Part shown: in pieces, positions 36,478 to 46,360 of the stretch
Layout: every line of letters starts with the position of its first letter
How positions within the stretch are numbered: the stretch's first letter is position 1
Source: a bacterium
Lineage (GTDB): Bacteria > Krumholzibacteriota > Krumholzibacteriia > LZORAL124-64-63
Assembly (NCBI GenBank): GCA_024223715.1
Contig: JAAEOA010000053.1
Location: forward strand, 1 to 56,920
DNA length: 56,920 nucleotides
Direction of reading: 5' to 3'
Notes under the pieces: generated by a model
What the model was told of the DNA's origin: nothing
Databases searched by the model: none
What the model saw: the letters and a program-made list of their open reading frames with translations, nothing else
Made by a program: the position numbers and the translations under genes

Positions 36478-38394
36478 CTACCCCTCCTCCCTGTTCCTGA
36501 GTTTTTTTACCATAACCACCAAAACAGCCAAATCCCCGGCCCTGACTCCATCAATACGACCCGCCTGACCGAGGCTTTTTGGTCTGACTTTAGCGAGTTT
36601 CTCTCTGGCTTCATTACTGAGGGCAGAGATTTCGGAATAGACAATATTGTCGGGAATTTCAAGATTATCTAAATGGTCTTGATGGTGCAACAGGCGATTT
36701 TGTTTGTTTATGTAGCCCTCGTAGCGAATGTCGGTTTCAATTTGAAACAGGGCAGAATCAACACAACGAACTTCGCCCACAACATCGAGATACAAATTAT
36801 ATTCAATATCCAATTCGTCCCAAAAGCGGTCCTCCACCCCCGGTTCGGCCTTCAGGTCAGACCACGAGTTCCCTGGAAACTTGAAAAAATCGGACAAGGG
36901 CGTGCGCCGTGGCTTATCGGCCACCTTATATTTGAAGCGCTTCAATAAATCAACCGTGTTTTTGATAAAACCTTTTCGTTTAGAGAGGATATTAATGTCC
37001 GAGTTTGATAAAATCCCAATATCACAACTCAATTCAAACAGCCGCTCTTCAACATTGTCACACCGAAGCAAAAGGCGGTGCTCAGCACGTGAAGTAAACA
37101 TTCGGTATGGTTCATCAATTTCCTTGGTAACAAGGTCGTCAATAAGCACTCCGATGTACCCCTGATCGCGTCTAATATGCAGGGTTTTTTCTCCGATTAG
37201 GTCCCTGTAAGAGTTGATTCCAGCCACCAAACCCTGGGCTGCGGCTTCTTCGTAACCAGAGGTTCCCAATAATTGACCGGCAAGAAACAATCCCGAAACA
37301 GGCTTTGATTCCAAAGAGCGATCAATTTGCCAGGACGGGATGCTGTCATATTCAATGGCATAACCCATTCTCAAAATTTCAGCATTTTCAAGACCGGGAA
37401 TAGATTGAACAACGGCCTCTTGAACATCAGCAGGAAGGCTGGTGGATATTCCATTTACGTAGACTTCGTTACTGGTGAGGCTTTCGGGTTCAAGATAAAT
37501 AAGGTGGCTGGTTTTGTCTGAAAAACGAACAACCTTATCTTCAATTGAAGGGCAATATCGCGGCCCCTGGCCGGAAATATTTCCGGTAAACAAAGGAGAT
37601 CGTTCAAGACTATTTCGAATTATTTCATGGGTTGTTTCGTTGGTGTAGGCAATGTGGCAATCAATTTGGTCTGGTTCAAAATTACGGGTACGGAATGAAA
37701 AAGGAACAGGCCGCGAATCACCTGGCTGGGTCCGGCATTGGGTGTAATCGATACTACTGTTTAACAGTCTTGGCGGAGTGCCGGTTTTTAAACGACGAAG
37801 TTCAAAACCAAGATCCTTTAGACCGCAGCTGAGTTTTTCGCTACTGGAACTGCCCTCTCTCCCGCCAATGGTTTGGTCTTCTCCAACATGCATTAGCCCT
37901 TTTAAAAAAGTACCATTGCATAAAACAACCCTGGAACATTTTATGGTTCCTCCGGAAAGAAGATCAACACCTTGCACAACTTGTTTTTCCACGTCACCCA
38001 AGTGGGAAACATGAAGGCCACAAGCGTCGTCTTCAACAACCTCCAGACCGGCCTGCTCAAGAACAACATTCATCATTCTCTTTTGATACAGATCTTTGTC
38101 TGCCTGAGCCCGTGGAGATTGAACCGCGGGTCCTTTTTTTAAATTTAGTGTGCGAAACTGTATTCCTGTTTCGTCAATGGCCTTGCCCATTTCTCCACCA
38201 AGAAGATCAATTTCCTTTACCAGGTGGCCTTTGCCTAAACCACCAATTGCAGGATTGCAGGGCATGCGTCCTATGTCATTAATATCGTGAGTAACAAGAA
38301 TGGTTTTTGCGCCAAGACGGGCGCAGGCCAAAGCGGCTTCAATGCCTGCGTGCCCACCCCCAACAACAACAATGTCACATTGATACTGACTCAA
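36478..38394 (-). CDS. mnmG: tRNA U34 carboxymethylaminomethylation enzyme MnmG (GidA)
   Basis: A 638-residue FAD-binding protein of normal length. The dinucleotide fold IVVVGGGHAGIEAALACARLG, the family segment GRMPCNPAIGGLGKGHLVKEIDLLGGEMG, the RLKTGTPPRL motif, FLAGQLLGTSGYEEAAAQGLVAGIN and EYRMFTSRAEHRLLLR-type stretch are all present. With MnmE it installs the cmnm5 group on U34 of tRNAs that read A/G-ending codons. It lies 33 bases downstream of mnmE and one base before rsmG. Confidence 0.97.
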   Translation of the reverse strand: MSQYQCDIVVVGGGHAGIEAALACARLGAKTILVTHDINDIGRMPCNPAIGGLGKGHLVKEIDLLGGEMGKAIDETGIQFRTLNLKKGPAVQSPRAQADKDLYQKRMMNVVLEQAGLEVVEDDACGLHVSHLGDVEKQVVQGVDLLSGGTIKCSRVVLCNGTFLKGLMHVGEDQTIGGREGSSSSEKLSCGLKDLGFELRRLKTGTPPRLLNSSIDYTQCRTQPGDSRPVPFSFRTRNFEPDQIDCHIAYTNETTHEIIRNSLERSPLFTGNISGQGPRYCPSIEDKVVRFSDKTSHLIYLEPESLTSNEVYVNGISTSLPADVQEAVVQSIPGLENAEILRMGYAIEYDSIPSWQIDRSLESKPVSGLFLAGQLLGTSGYEEAAAQGLVAGINSYRDLIGEKTLHIRRDQGYIGVLIDDLVTKEIDEPYRMFTSRAEHRLLLRCDNVEERLFELSCDIGILSNSDINILSKRKGFIKNTVDLLKRFKYKVADKPRRTPLSDFFKFPGNSWSDLKAEPGVEDRFWDELDIEYNLYLDVVGEVRCVDSALFQIETDIRYEGYINKQNRLLHHQDHLDNLEIPDNIVYSEISALSNEAREKLAKVRPKSLGQAGRIDGVRAGDLAVLVVMVKKLRNREEG

Positions 38395-38427
38395 GACGAA
38401 CCTTTCAACACCAAGGGGCTCAATGGG

Positions 38428-39810
38428 TTACTTACCAACACAAAACCGACTAAAGACACTTTCAAGAAGTTGTTCGGAAAAAACACGTCCTGAAATTTCA
38501 CCCAACTGAGAAAGAATTGAAGCCAACAGGGTCCCAATAACTTCATCGCCGGGATAGGTTGTTTCGTCTTTAAAAACGGTTAAAAGATCTTCCAGTTCAT
38601 TGCGACTGTTTTGAAGCTTGAAGCGATGTCTTTCATTCAAAACAACACCCATGGAAACCGCTTTGTTCAATTCAAAAAATTCAACCTTTGACTCCAGCAT
38701 TGTCCAGAGCTCATCGATACCCTGACCATTAACGCTGGAAGTCACAACGCAATCATCATTCGCCGAAAAGGGAAGACTCTCGTCCAATAAATCGGCCTTG
38801 GTAAGAACGTCCACGAAAACAGCATCGGGAGAATTGTTTTCAAATTCAGCCAGGGTTTCGCCTGCTACATTTAAAGAGAGAACAACATCGGCTGTTTTAA
38901 CCGCTTCTTTGGTGCGTTCAATTCCTTTGTTTTCAATTCGGCCGCCACTGGACCTGAGACCGGCAGTATCGTGAAAAATATAAACGCGGCCATGGCGAAC
39001 GACGCGGGAAGAGACAACATCGCGTGTTGTTCCTGCTTCAGGGTCTACAATGGCCCGATCAGTTTCAACAAGCTTGTTGAACAATGAACTTTTTCCCGCA
39101 TTGGGTTCACCCTGAAGAACCACATGAATACCCTCGCGCAAAAGTCGACCCGCCGGAGCCAGTGAAAGCAAGTTTGAAATTTCAAAGACCGAGGTTTTCA
39201 AAATATTACGTATCTCCAGGGTTTCCATTCCTGGGATATCTTCTTCAACAAACTCCAGCCCGCCTTCAAGAAAAGACAATAACTCAAGCAAAGGTTTTTC
39301 GATTTCAATCAACTGCTGATTGAACCCACCCAGGAGTTGTTTGATGGCGGCCCGAGCGGCGATTTCGCTGTCTGCATGAATTAGATCAGCCACTGCTTCG
39401 GCCTGATCGAGAGTCATTTTTCCATTCAAAAAAGCACGCCTGGTAAACTCACCAGCAGTGGCGGGACGAGCCCCGGCCTGACGACAAGCCGAGACCACCA
39501 TTTGCGAAACAATGGTTCCTCCATGACAGAAAAACTCTACCGTATCGTCTCCAGTAAAACTATTGGGAGAAAGCATAGGAAGTGCAATAACCTGATCAAC
39601 AACAACTCTTTCGTCTATTGTGTCAACAGTATTTGATTTTGGGTCACCCAGTATACCGTACACCGCTTTGTGGCTTTCGCATGCAGAAGGAAAACCCGGA
39701 CGGAAAACCTTATTGGCGATGACAAGAGCAGCCGGCCCACTAATGCGAACAACGGACAGCCCCCCCACTCCATCGGCAGTAGCCACAGCAACAATAGTAT
39801 CACCGTGCAT
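38428..39810 (-). CDS. mnmE: tRNA modification GTPase MnmE (TrmE)
   Basis: A 460-residue protein. The ATG at 39810 (MHGDTIVAVAT) has AGGA eight bases upstream; an in-frame TTG six codons earlier is less likely. Residues 1-115 bind formyl-THF, and the G domain (about 215-370) has P-loop GEPNAGKSSLFN, switch DPEAGTTRD, DTAG and the TKAD motif. The C-terminal CxGK motif (FCVGK at the very end) carries the catalytic Cys. MnmE partners MnmG in wobble-U modification. It starts a leftward unit after the jag terminator, so it probably has its own promoter in the 75-base gap to jag. Confidence 0.96.
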   Translation of the reverse strand: MHGDTIVAVATADGVGGLSVVRISGPAALVIANKVFRPGFPSACESHKAVYGILGDPKSNTVDTIDERVVVDQVIALPMLSPNSFTGDDTVEFFCHGGTIVSQMVVSACRQAGARPATAGEFTRRAFLNGKMTLDQAEAVADLIHADSEIAARAAIKQLLGGFNQQLIEIEKPLLELLSFLEGGLEFVEEDIPGMETLEIRNILKTSVFEISNLLSLAPAGRLLREGIHVVLQGEPNAGKSSLFNKLVETDRAIVDPEAGTTRDVVSSRVVRHGRVYIFHDTAGLRSSGGRIENKGIERTKEAVKTADVVLSLNVAGETLAEFENNSPDAVFVDVLTKADLLDESLPFSANDDCVVTSSVNGQGIDELWTMLESKVEFFELNKAVSMGVVLNERHRFKLQNSRNELEDLLTVFKDETTYPGDEVIGTLLASILSQLGEISGRVFSEQLLESVFSRFCVGK

Positions 39811-39835
39811 AATAAATCCTAACGGCAAAGCTTAG

Positions 39836-39862
39836 AAAAAAGGCGGCGCCATAAGCGCCGCC
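39836..39862 (-). terminator. Rho-independent terminator after jag
   Basis: GGCGGCGC (39842-39849) pairs perfectly with GCGCCGCC (39855-39862); read leftwards, six T follow. It ends the rpmH-rnpA-yidD-yidC-jag transcript and isolates mnmE. Confidence 0.93.
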
Positions 39863-39885
39863 CTGTTGGAACAACAAAACGCGGG

Positions 39886-41472
39886 TCAGGCTTCTGGCCT
39901 TTCATCGTGATCTGAATTTGACTCTACTGCAGAAGTTTCTTCCGGGGCAGAAAATTCTTCACTGGCCGCCTGGCTGTTATCAGTAACTTCAGGTTCAGAA
40001 TCTGAAGCCTTTTCTGCATCTTCTCTTTCAAGGGCAATGACAACATGGCGCCCGCGATGGCTGTCCATGGTGAAGGTGCGCATACCGGAAAACTCTTCCA
40101 CCGCCAAGTGAACAATGCGGCGTTCGCGCGCATTCATGGGCTCAACATGATAGGTTTTACCGGATTCGCGAACCTTGTTCACGGCATCTTCAACCCTTTC
40201 AAGAAGAGTTTCGTGGCGACGGGATCGATAGTTGTTGATGTCAAGATTCATGCGAACCCGATCATCCATGGCGTTGCTGATCATTCTTTCAACAAGGTGT
40301 TCAACGGAGTCAATGGTGGCACCGTGGCGACCAATTAACATGCCCGCACTTTCGTCATCCGTGTTGACTATAATTTGTCGATACTCGCCATCACTAACGG
40401 AACACCGCGCAGGAAAACCCGAGCGAGCCAGCAGGCCGGAAGTCATTTCAACCAATCGGTCGTTCAGGTTTTCTTCAGTAATTCCTGTTGCCGGTTGGGC
40501 GTATTTGGCGGCCTCAATTCCGGTTGAAATTATTTCATCTGGAGCTGTGTCATAGCTGGGCTTGGGGGCCGGCCCGCGCCGAGTATCGTTGCTGCGCTGA
40601 TTGCGGCCATTGGATTCGATTCCATTGGGTTGACTTCGGTTCGGTTGACTTGTGGCGGACCGGTTACCACCGGACTGATGGTTGCCACTATCAAGATTTT
40701 GGTCATTCCGGGTTTGGCGCTGGACCTGTTGGCGTTGAGGGCGCTCGTTGCGAGTTTTGTTACGGTTACCGCGTCCTCTTTGGTTTGAATCACCTTGACG
40801 TACGGCCCGGTCTTGAGCCTCTTGTTGTTCTTGCGGCGATTGCTGCTGAACTCTCATGTGCAGGTTTTCTTCACTTTGAGGTGAGTGGTCAAGGGCCTGA
40901 TCGCGGCCGCGTCTTTGATTTCTGGGACGCTTGTTTTGCACCGCATCTCCTTGGGTTGGTTGGTTTTGAGGAACCCGGGCACTGGCTGCCTTGGTATTGT
41001 TTCGTCCACGCGTTTGCTTTTGAGCTTTCTGTGGCTGGTTCCGCTTTTGGGGCTTGTTGTTTTGGTTTTCTGAACGATTGCGTTGGTTGGCGTTTTGTTC
41101 ATTATTTGAAGAACTGTTTGCCGCGTTCCTTTGATCGTTATTGTTTTGCTGGTTTTGGTTCCGGTTTTGATTCCGGTTTTGGTTCCGGCTGGAGTTCTGT
41201 TTTTTCCTGCCGTTGCCTTGTCGTGACCGGGAGTTGTCACCAAATTCATGAGCCTGGCTGGTATTGTTGTCTCTGCGCTGACCCCGACGGCGGCCACGTT
41301 TTCGGGTCACTTCAACTTTGGCGGGACGCCCTCCAACCAAACCCAAAAAACCGCTTTTGGGTTCTTCAATAATAGTTACGTCGACTTCGTCACGGCGGGC
41401 TCCCAAACGTAATAAAGCTTCGTTCACGGCATCGTCCACGGATTTTCCGTGGGTTTCAATTTTTTCGTTCAT
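39886..41472 (-). CDS. jag: Jag/KhpB RNA-binding protein with a very long N/Q/R-rich disordered linker
   Basis: A 528-residue protein, about twice the usual Jag length. Residues 1-55 form the Jag-N domain (EKIETHGKSVDDAVNEALLRLG ... GFLGLVGGRPAKV). Residues about 60-320 are a basic low-complexity region made almost wholly of N, Q, R, S, G and K, with NQNRNQNRNQNQQNNN tracts. The KH-II domain (about 355-425, with MLIGRHGATIDSVEHLV as GxxG loop region) and R3H domain (about 440-495, MNARERRIVHLAVEEF) follow, then an acidic tail. Jag/KhpB pairs with KhpA to bind many RNAs and links to cell-wall growth. It overlaps yidC by four bases. The linker could drive RNA-dependent condensation. Confidence 0.93.
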   Translation of the reverse strand: MNEKIETHGKSVDDAVNEALLRLGARRDEVDVTIIEEPKSGFLGLVGGRPAKVEVTRKRGRRRGQRRDNNTSQAHEFGDNSRSRQGNGRKKQNSSRNQNRNQNRNQNQQNNNDQRNAANSSSNNEQNANQRNRSENQNNKPQKRNQPQKAQKQTRGRNNTKAASARVPQNQPTQGDAVQNKRPRNQRRGRDQALDHSPQSEENLHMRVQQQSPQEQQEAQDRAVRQGDSNQRGRGNRNKTRNERPQRQQVQRQTRNDQNLDSGNHQSGGNRSATSQPNRSQPNGIESNGRNQRSNDTRRGPAPKPSYDTAPDEIISTGIEAAKYAQPATGITEENLNDRLVEMTSGLLARSGFPARCSVSDGEYRQIIVNTDDESAGMLIGRHGATIDSVEHLVERMISNAMDDRVRMNLDINNYRSRRHETLLERVEDAVNKVRESGKTYHVEPMNARERRIVHLAVEEFSGMRTFTMDSHRGRHVVIALEREDAEKASDSEPEVTDNSQAASEEFSAPEETSAVESNSDHDERPEA

Positions 41473-43292
41473 GCTGATTGCACTCCTTGCTCGGGTGTTG
41501 CCTGAGCCTGAATTCTCCAGGATTGGTAAACTTGCATAAGTGTGTTTACGAGCCAGTAAAGGACCAATCCGGAAGGCATACTGTAGAAAATGAAGACCAT
41601 AACCAACGGCAGCATCGTATTCATGGCTGCCATTTGGCCGCCACCGGTACTGGGTGTTAGTTTGGTTTGGAAATACATTGCTACGGACATTAAAATGGGT
41701 AGAAGGTTAAGGTCACTACCCAATAGTATGATCCCATCGCCACCAAACGAATACAAAGAGTCTGGTTCAGACAGGTCAGTTATCCAGCCGAAAAATGGCT
41801 GGCCGCGCAATGCAATGGTGTGGTTCAAGGCTTGGTACAGAGCAAAAAACACAGGCATTTGAACAAGCATGGGCAAACAACCAGCCAGGGGATTTACTTT
41901 TTCCTCCTGGTAAAGTTTCATGGTTGCCTGATTGAGCTTGTCTTTGTCGTCTTTGTACTTTGCTTGCAATTCCTTGATTTTGGGCTGAATCTCCTGCATG
42001 CGTTTCATCGAATTAGTCTGGGCCTTGGACAAAGGATAAAAGGCCAGTTTGGTCGCAACCGAAAACAGAATAATGATGACCCCGTAATTGGGGATGTAGA
42101 GATGCAGCCAACTCATCAGTGCCAGAACAAGGCTGGACAGGGGGCGAATGATTCGCATTCCCAAATCAATAGCCTTATCAATGTTCTGGCCATAGCCGGC
42201 AACAAGTTCACGATCCGCTGGACCAATGAATAACTGCAGGCTGGCTTTGGCGATTTCAGAACCACTCCCCCGCTCAGCCGGGACATCAATAGCCCAGGAC
42301 TGAGCATTGAGTTTCTGATCGCCACTCAATCGTATTGTGCCCTCAATGGCTTCGTTTTCACCTTGAGGTACAATTCCGAAAACAGTGAAATACTTATTCT
42401 GAACCGCTGCGTAGTGCACTGATCCATGATAAGTACCGGTGACTTTTTCCAGGTCTTTTTTTAAGCCGTCACGCTTTTTTGTTTCCAGCTGGTCACCAAC
42501 ATATGACAAAGAACGCATGGCTGGTTTTTCCATTTTTTCAATGCGTTCGGTCATGGTGATGCCCTGGTTCCAGCTAAACCGAAAATCTTCGGGGCTACCC
42601 AGCAAATTAAGAGACTGGCGCGATAATTCCCCTTCGGCGGCCGTCAGAAAATAATCTAAATCCATACCATAGGTTTCGGCATTGAAGGTCAGGATTTTGT
42701 GAACCGTCAAGCCGCCCCTGGTTTCAGCTACCATATCCACCGAGACAGGGTCCATGCCTTCCATCAATACAATTTCACCGGATTGAACAAATTGAAAATT
42801 GGCTTTACCAAGATCCATTTCACCATTACGGAATATGAGAGCATCCAACCCGGAATCCGGAATAAACTCCGGAACCAGTTCCACATATCCCCCAGCATGG
42901 TATTTGTGTTTGAGAGTTTGGAAGCTAATGATGCGCCCGCCCTCGCTGGACAAAATCAACTGATACAAAGGCGTGGTTACCTTCAGTTGTTTTTCCACCT
43001 GCCCGGGTTTCATAGCCAGGGCCTGATCAACCGACTCGATACCAGCAGTGGAAAACTCCTGGTCAAGCCCGGCGTCTGAATTGTCTGATCTGGAATCGTC
43101 AATGACCGGGTCGTTTTTTGTGGGGCTGGGTGTTGATTCCTGACTGTTGTCAGATGTGCTGCCGTGCGAATCATCTAAGGTTTCGGTTTGAGTTTCCTGT
43201 GATTGCCGGGGAAAGAATTTTGGCAGCAAATATTGCGAGCCAAACAAAATCAGAAAAATTAAAACAAAAGCCAGACCTGTGCGCCTATCCAT
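41469..43292 (-). CDS. yidC: Membrane-protein insertase YidC
   Basis: A 607-residue protein of the long Gram-negative type. The N-terminal membrane helix ([20 protein letters not shown]) is followed by a large periplasmic beta-domain (about 60-355) and five core helices, including the coiled cytoplasmic loop ([26 protein letters not shown]) and [22 protein letters not shown]. The hydrophilic-groove Arg is not assigned by eye. YidC inserts proteins such as Fo subunit c, alone or with SecYEG. It lies between yidD and jag with overlaps at both ends. Confidence 0.97.
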   Translation of the reverse strand: MDRRTGLAFVLIFLILFGSQYLLPKFFPRQSQETQTETLDDSHGSTSDNSQESTPSPTKNDPVIDDSRSDNSDAGLDQEFSTAGIESVDQALAMKPGQVEKQLKVTTPLYQLILSSEGGRIISFQTLKHKYHAGGYVELVPEFIPDSGLDALIFRNGEMDLGKANFQFVQSGEIVLMEGMDPVSVDMVAETRGGLTVHKILTFNAETYGMDLDYFLTAAEGELSRQSLNLLGSPEDFRFSWNQGITMTERIEKMEKPAMRSLSYVGDQLETKKRDGLKKDLEKVTGTYHGSVHYAAVQNKYFTVFGIVPQGENEAIEGTIRLSGDQKLNAQSWAIDVPAERGSGSEIAKASLQLFIGPADRELVAGYGQNIDKAIDLGMRIIRPLSSLVLALMSWLHLYIPNYGVIIILFSVATKLAFYPLSKAQTNSMKRMQEIQPKIKELQAKYKDDKDKLNQATMKLYQEEKVNPLAGCLPMLVQMPVFFALYQALNHTIALRGQPFFGWITDLSEPDSLYSFGGDGIILLGSDLNLLPILMSVAMYFQTKLTPSTGGGQMAAMNTMLPLVMVFIFYSMPSGLVLYWLVNTLMQVYQSWRIQAQATPEQGVQSA

Positions 43293-43605
43293 GGGCCGTT
43301 TCTCCGTTGTTGGATGTTGAAGAAGAATTCTCGGTTAATTCTGTTTTTAAAGATGTGGGGTCGGAATGGTCATTTGAATCAGAACAACAGGAAACAGCAG
43401 GTACAGGATCCAGCCCACCGGGGTGCCAAGGATGACAGCGGCAAATGCGGCTGACAGTTAGCCAGGTCCCCTTAAAGAATCCGAACCGTTGATACGCTTC
43501 AGCTCCATAAGCGGAACACGTGGGATGAAACCTGCAGGTAGACGGGAGAACCGGCGAAATGATCCGTCGGTAAGCCTGTATCAGAAAATATGGCGCTCGC
43601 CACAT
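43285..43605 (-). CDS. yidD: Membrane-protein insertion efficiency factor YidD
   Basis: A 106-residue protein from the ATG at 43605 ([42 protein letters not shown]), which is the family N terminus; the 30-residue longer frame has no family match. The Cys pattern CRFHPTCS and [14 protein letters not shown] are YidD hallmarks. It helps YidC in membrane insertion. The C-terminal 35 residues are Ser/Thr/Asp rich and specific to this organism. It overlaps yidC by eight bases. Confidence 0.95.
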   Translation of the reverse strand: MWRAPYFLIQAYRRIISPVLPSTCRFHPTCSAYGAEAYQRFGFFKGTWLTVSRICRCHPWHPGGLDPVPAVSCCSDSNDHSDPTSLKTELTENSSSTSNNGETAHG

Positions 43606-43696
43606 AAAAGAACCTGCTGTTTGAATGTTTTGATATTCAAATGATTTTCCCGGCCTAGAATTCAGGATTGGGCACCTAATACACTTTAAAAGCATC

Positions 43697-44128
43697 TTAG
43701 ATGGATTTCAGGAGTTGTTCCAGTTCTTCCCTAACTTCAAGAGCAGAGGATCGCAAAATGCGATGACGGGCAACGAGAACAACCCACAGGCCAGAATTTT
43801 CATCTTTTAATGCATTATGAGTTCCATTTGTCGAGGAACCAGGGGTTGCATTATCCCCCGAGGTTGAAAAAAACCTCTTTTTAATTCCAATAATTTTGCT
43901 TTCGTCGCTTAATGACCCAAGCCTGCGGGCTTCCCGCAATAGACGCTTGGCGCGATTTCTTTGAACAGCTCCACCAACCTTACGGCTGGCAACAACTGCA
44001 GATCCAAAATCATCGGCACACAAAAGGTACACGACAACAAGGCGACCAACTCTCTTGGTGCCTTCGCCGTATACTTTTTGAAATTCACTTTGTTTCGCCA
44101 AAGACCGCCAGTTCAATTTTAACCACAC
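43697..44128 (-). CDS. rnpA: Ribonuclease P protein component RnpA, with insertion
   Basis: A 143-residue protein with a GTG start at 44128. The N-terminal [21 protein letters not shown] and the RNR motif ([18 protein letters not shown]) are diagnostic for RnpA, which binds the 5' leader of pre-tRNA with the M1 RNA. Between the RNR helix and the final [10 protein letters not shown] strand there is about 35 extra residues ([28 protein letters not shown], Ser/Thr/Asn rich), so the protein is longer than the common 110-120. It lies 75 bases after rpmH. Confidence 0.93.
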   Translation of the reverse strand: MWLKLNWRSLAKQSEFQKVYGEGTKRVGRLVVVYLLCADDFGSAVVASRKVGGAVQRNRAKRLLREARRLGSLSDESKIIGIKKRFFSTSGDNATPGSSTNGTHNALKDENSGLWVVLVARHRILRSSALEVREELEQLLKSI

Positions 44129-44203
44129 AGTCTTCTGTTAACCATTTTGAGCCAAAATATTGAAAAGCCTTTGTTTTTGAAACTACCGGCTAAACAGCAA
44201 TAT

Positions 44204-44338
44204 TTAGGCACTAACGCGCTTGCGGCCTTTGGCCCGGCGACGTTTAAGAATTAAGCGACCCGCTTTGGTGGACATCCGTTTCCGGAATCCGTGGCGGTGC
44301 GCTCTTTTCACATTGCTTGGTTGAAATGTCCGTTTCAC
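44204..44338 (-). CDS. rpmH: 50S ribosomal protein L34
   Basis: A 44-residue gene with a GTG start at 44338 and GGAG six bases upstream. The product, [20 protein letters not shown] and then [20 protein letters not shown] plus RVSA, is a complete L34 with the family motif KRTFQPS and the RxRMxTxxGRxxLxxRRxKGR pattern. L34 is in the 50S subunit near the tunnel. It is the first gene of rpmH-rnpA-yidD-yidC-jag and diverges from dnaA across the origin region. Confidence 0.98.
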   Translation of the reverse strand: MKRTFQPSNVKRAHRHGFRKRMSTKAGRLILKRRRAKGRKRVSA

Positions 44339-44819
44339 GGAGCTCTCCTTTTGAGTGTATTTGTTTCAGCCGCCAAGGTTAATGAAAAAAGAGGGCGATG
44401 TCAAGAAAAACAGCAAGTTATCCACACCGGGATTTCGAAAAAATTAATCTCCAACCCGCTGAAAAAAAAGCATGCTTTCCGGGACCATATTTGCAACAAC
44501 GACAGTACTTTTTTTAGATAATTTTAAATCAACAAGTTAGATGGGGTTAGTGAAAATCTCTCTAAAATTCCCTTGATGGGTATCACCCAGCATGCTAACT
44601 TTCCCCAACCTGAAGAAAACAAAAAAACAGTGTTTTTCGGTTATCCACAACTCTGTCTTGTTGTTGGTAACTTTCTATCAAGCGCTTTTGTTTTATCTTA
44701 ACTTTTTCAGGGGTAAACAGTTAGCTTGCTGGGTTTTTGTTGATAACTATCTAAAAAGTGCTGTTTGCCGGTCTACTTAATAACTTTTGAGACACTTGTA
44801 ACATACCTGGAGATCCTCT
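44339..44819. other. rpmH-dnaA intergenic region, upstream part of the replication origin
   Basis: A 481-base AT-rich region between divergent rpmH and dnaA. It contains two perfect DnaA boxes, TTATCCACA at 44418-44426 and 44641-44649, plus a TTGATAAC-like near-box at about 44739. The promoters for rpmH and dnaA must lie here. Genes on both sides point away from this place, consistent with the bidirectional origin or its dnaA side. No AT-rich 13-mer repeats are obvious by eye. Confidence 0.7.
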
Positions 44820-46292
44820 GTGACGAACTTGGATTCATACTGGCCCGAAATACTTGATGTTGTCCGTCAAAAAGTCCCTCAACAAACCTTTAATACCTGG
44901 TTTTTACCACTATTTCCTGAAAACAGTGAAAATGGGGATTTAAAAGTTGGTTGTCCCAATCATTTTTTTATGGATTGGTTTAGTGAACACCACCTATCCG
45001 CCTTAAATGAGGCTGGTTCTGCATATTTTGGTAAAAACATCCTCTTTAACTTAAAAGTTGAAGAAAAGAAACAGATTGATAAACAAACCGGCTTTTTGCC
45101 TGACGAAAGCCAAGCACCTTCGGCGACAATATTAACTTCGGAAAGCGGACCGTCTCCAGCCGAAAGTCAACAAACCGCCGAACAGGCCGGATTTCTACCA
45201 AATACCCCCCAGGCCTTCAGTCAGCGCATGTCTACAGCGCCCCAACAAAACAAACCTTTAAATACTAACAATCTTAACCCTGACTATACTTTTCAAAACT
45301 TTGTTGTGGGGTCCGGAACAGATTTAGCCTTTGCTGCGGCAACAGCCATCGCCAACAACCCTGGTCAGCATTTTAACCCACTATTTGTCCATGGCGGCAC
45401 TGGTTTAGGGAAAACTCACCTAATGCAGGCTATTGGTAACGAAATATCCAGACAAAGGCCCGACCGCCGTATCTGTTATGTTACCGCCGAACATTTCATG
45501 AATGACCTCATTGGTTCCATTAGAGACAATCGGACCCCGGAGTTTAAGTTAAAATACCGCAGCATGGACGTTCTTTTGGTCGATGATGTGGCCTTTTTGG
45601 CAGGAAAAGAAAGCACTCAGGAAGAGTTCTTTCATACTTTTAATGCACTTTATGACCTTAAAAAACAGATTGTACTAACATCTGACAGGTCACCAAAAGA
45701 AATAGCAACTCTTGAAGAGCGATTGCGTTCTCGTTTTGAATGGGGATTAATTACCGACATTCAAGCACCCAATCTGGAAACCAGAATAGCTATTTTAAAG
45801 CGAAAAATTGAAGTAAACCGCATCTACATAACTGATGAAGTGGTTTCCTATATAGCTGAGAATGTTACAGATAACATTCGTAGACTTGAGGGGGCGTTGA
45901 TTCGCCTGTTGGCATTTGCGAGTTTGACTGGGCGTGAAATTTCCCTGGAGATGGCCTCTGAGGTTCTCTCCTCCTTTTTCCAGGGTAATTCAACCGGACC
46001 TGTTAAGATTGCCGATATTATGTCTGTTGTGGCTGACTGCACAGATGTTACTGTCGAGCAATTAAAGTCCAAAAGACGCACCCAGGACCTGGCCCGAGCC
46101 CGTCAAATAGCAATGTACCTAGCCCGGGAAATGACCGGCGCCTCCCTCAATCAAATTGGAAGGGCATTTGGTGGAAGAGACCACAGCACAGTCTCTTATG
46201 CATGCCAGAAGATAAAGGACGATGCCGATTCTGACCCGAGATTCAGAGGAATTGTGCGAAATATCCAAGATAAAATACGGGGCAAAAAATAG
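44820..46292 (+). CDS. dnaA: Chromosomal replication initiator DnaA
   Basis: A 490-residue protein, GTG start at 44820 with GGAG eight bases upstream. Domain I (1-80, WPEILDVVRQKVPQQTFNTWFLPL) is followed by a variable domain II (about 85-150) that carries a duplicated GFLP-x-x-x-Q-A motif. Domain III has Walker A HGGTGLGKTH (about 191-200), Walker B DVLLVDDVAFL and sensor/arginine-finger RLRSRFEWGL. Domain IV ends with the DnaA-box-binding signature GRAFGGRDHSTVSYACQKI. All motifs are intact. It opens the origin by binding DnaA boxes on both sides of its gene. A terminator 36 bases downstream separates it from dnaN. Confidence 0.98.
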   Translation: MTNLDSYWPEILDVVRQKVPQQTFNTWFLPLFPENSENGDLKVGCPNHFFMDWFSEHHLSALNEAGSAYFGKNILFNLKVEEKKQIDKQTGFLPDESQAPSATILTSESGPSPAESQQTAEQAGFLPNTPQAFSQRMSTAPQQNKPLNTNNLNPDYTFQNFVVGSGTDLAFAAATAIANNPGQHFNPLFVHGGTGLGKTHLMQAIGNEISRQRPDRRICYVTAEHFMNDLIGSIRDNRTPEFKLKYRSMDVLLVDDVAFLAGKESTQEEFFHTFNALYDLKKQIVLTSDRSPKEIATLEERLRSRFEWGLITDIQAPNLETRIAILKRKIEVNRIYITDEVVSYIAENVTDNIRRLEGALIRLLAFASLTGREISLEMASEVLSSFFQGNSTGPVKIADIMSVVADCTDVTVEQLKSKRRTQDLARARQIAMYLAREMTGASLNQIGRAFGGRDHSTVSYACQKIKDDADSDPRFRGIVRNIQDKIRGKK

Positions 46293-46328
46293 TTTTTTCC
46301 CACCAATTAGTTTTCTTTGTGACTATAT

Positions 46329-46360
46329 ATATAGGGTCTTCTGACCCTATATTTTTTTTA
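46329..46360 (+). terminator. Rho-independent terminator after dnaA
   Basis: ATATAGGGTC (46329-46338) pairs perfectly with GACCCTATAT (46343-46352) around a TTCT loop, followed by about seven T. Thus dnaA is transcribed apart from dnaN. Confidence 0.93.

Noticed and set aside
41080..41220. Asn/Gln-codon repeats in jag as a possible CRISPR or non-coding repeat array
   Set aside because: The repeats are short, imperfect, in frame, and explained by low-complexity protein sequence; there are no spacers.
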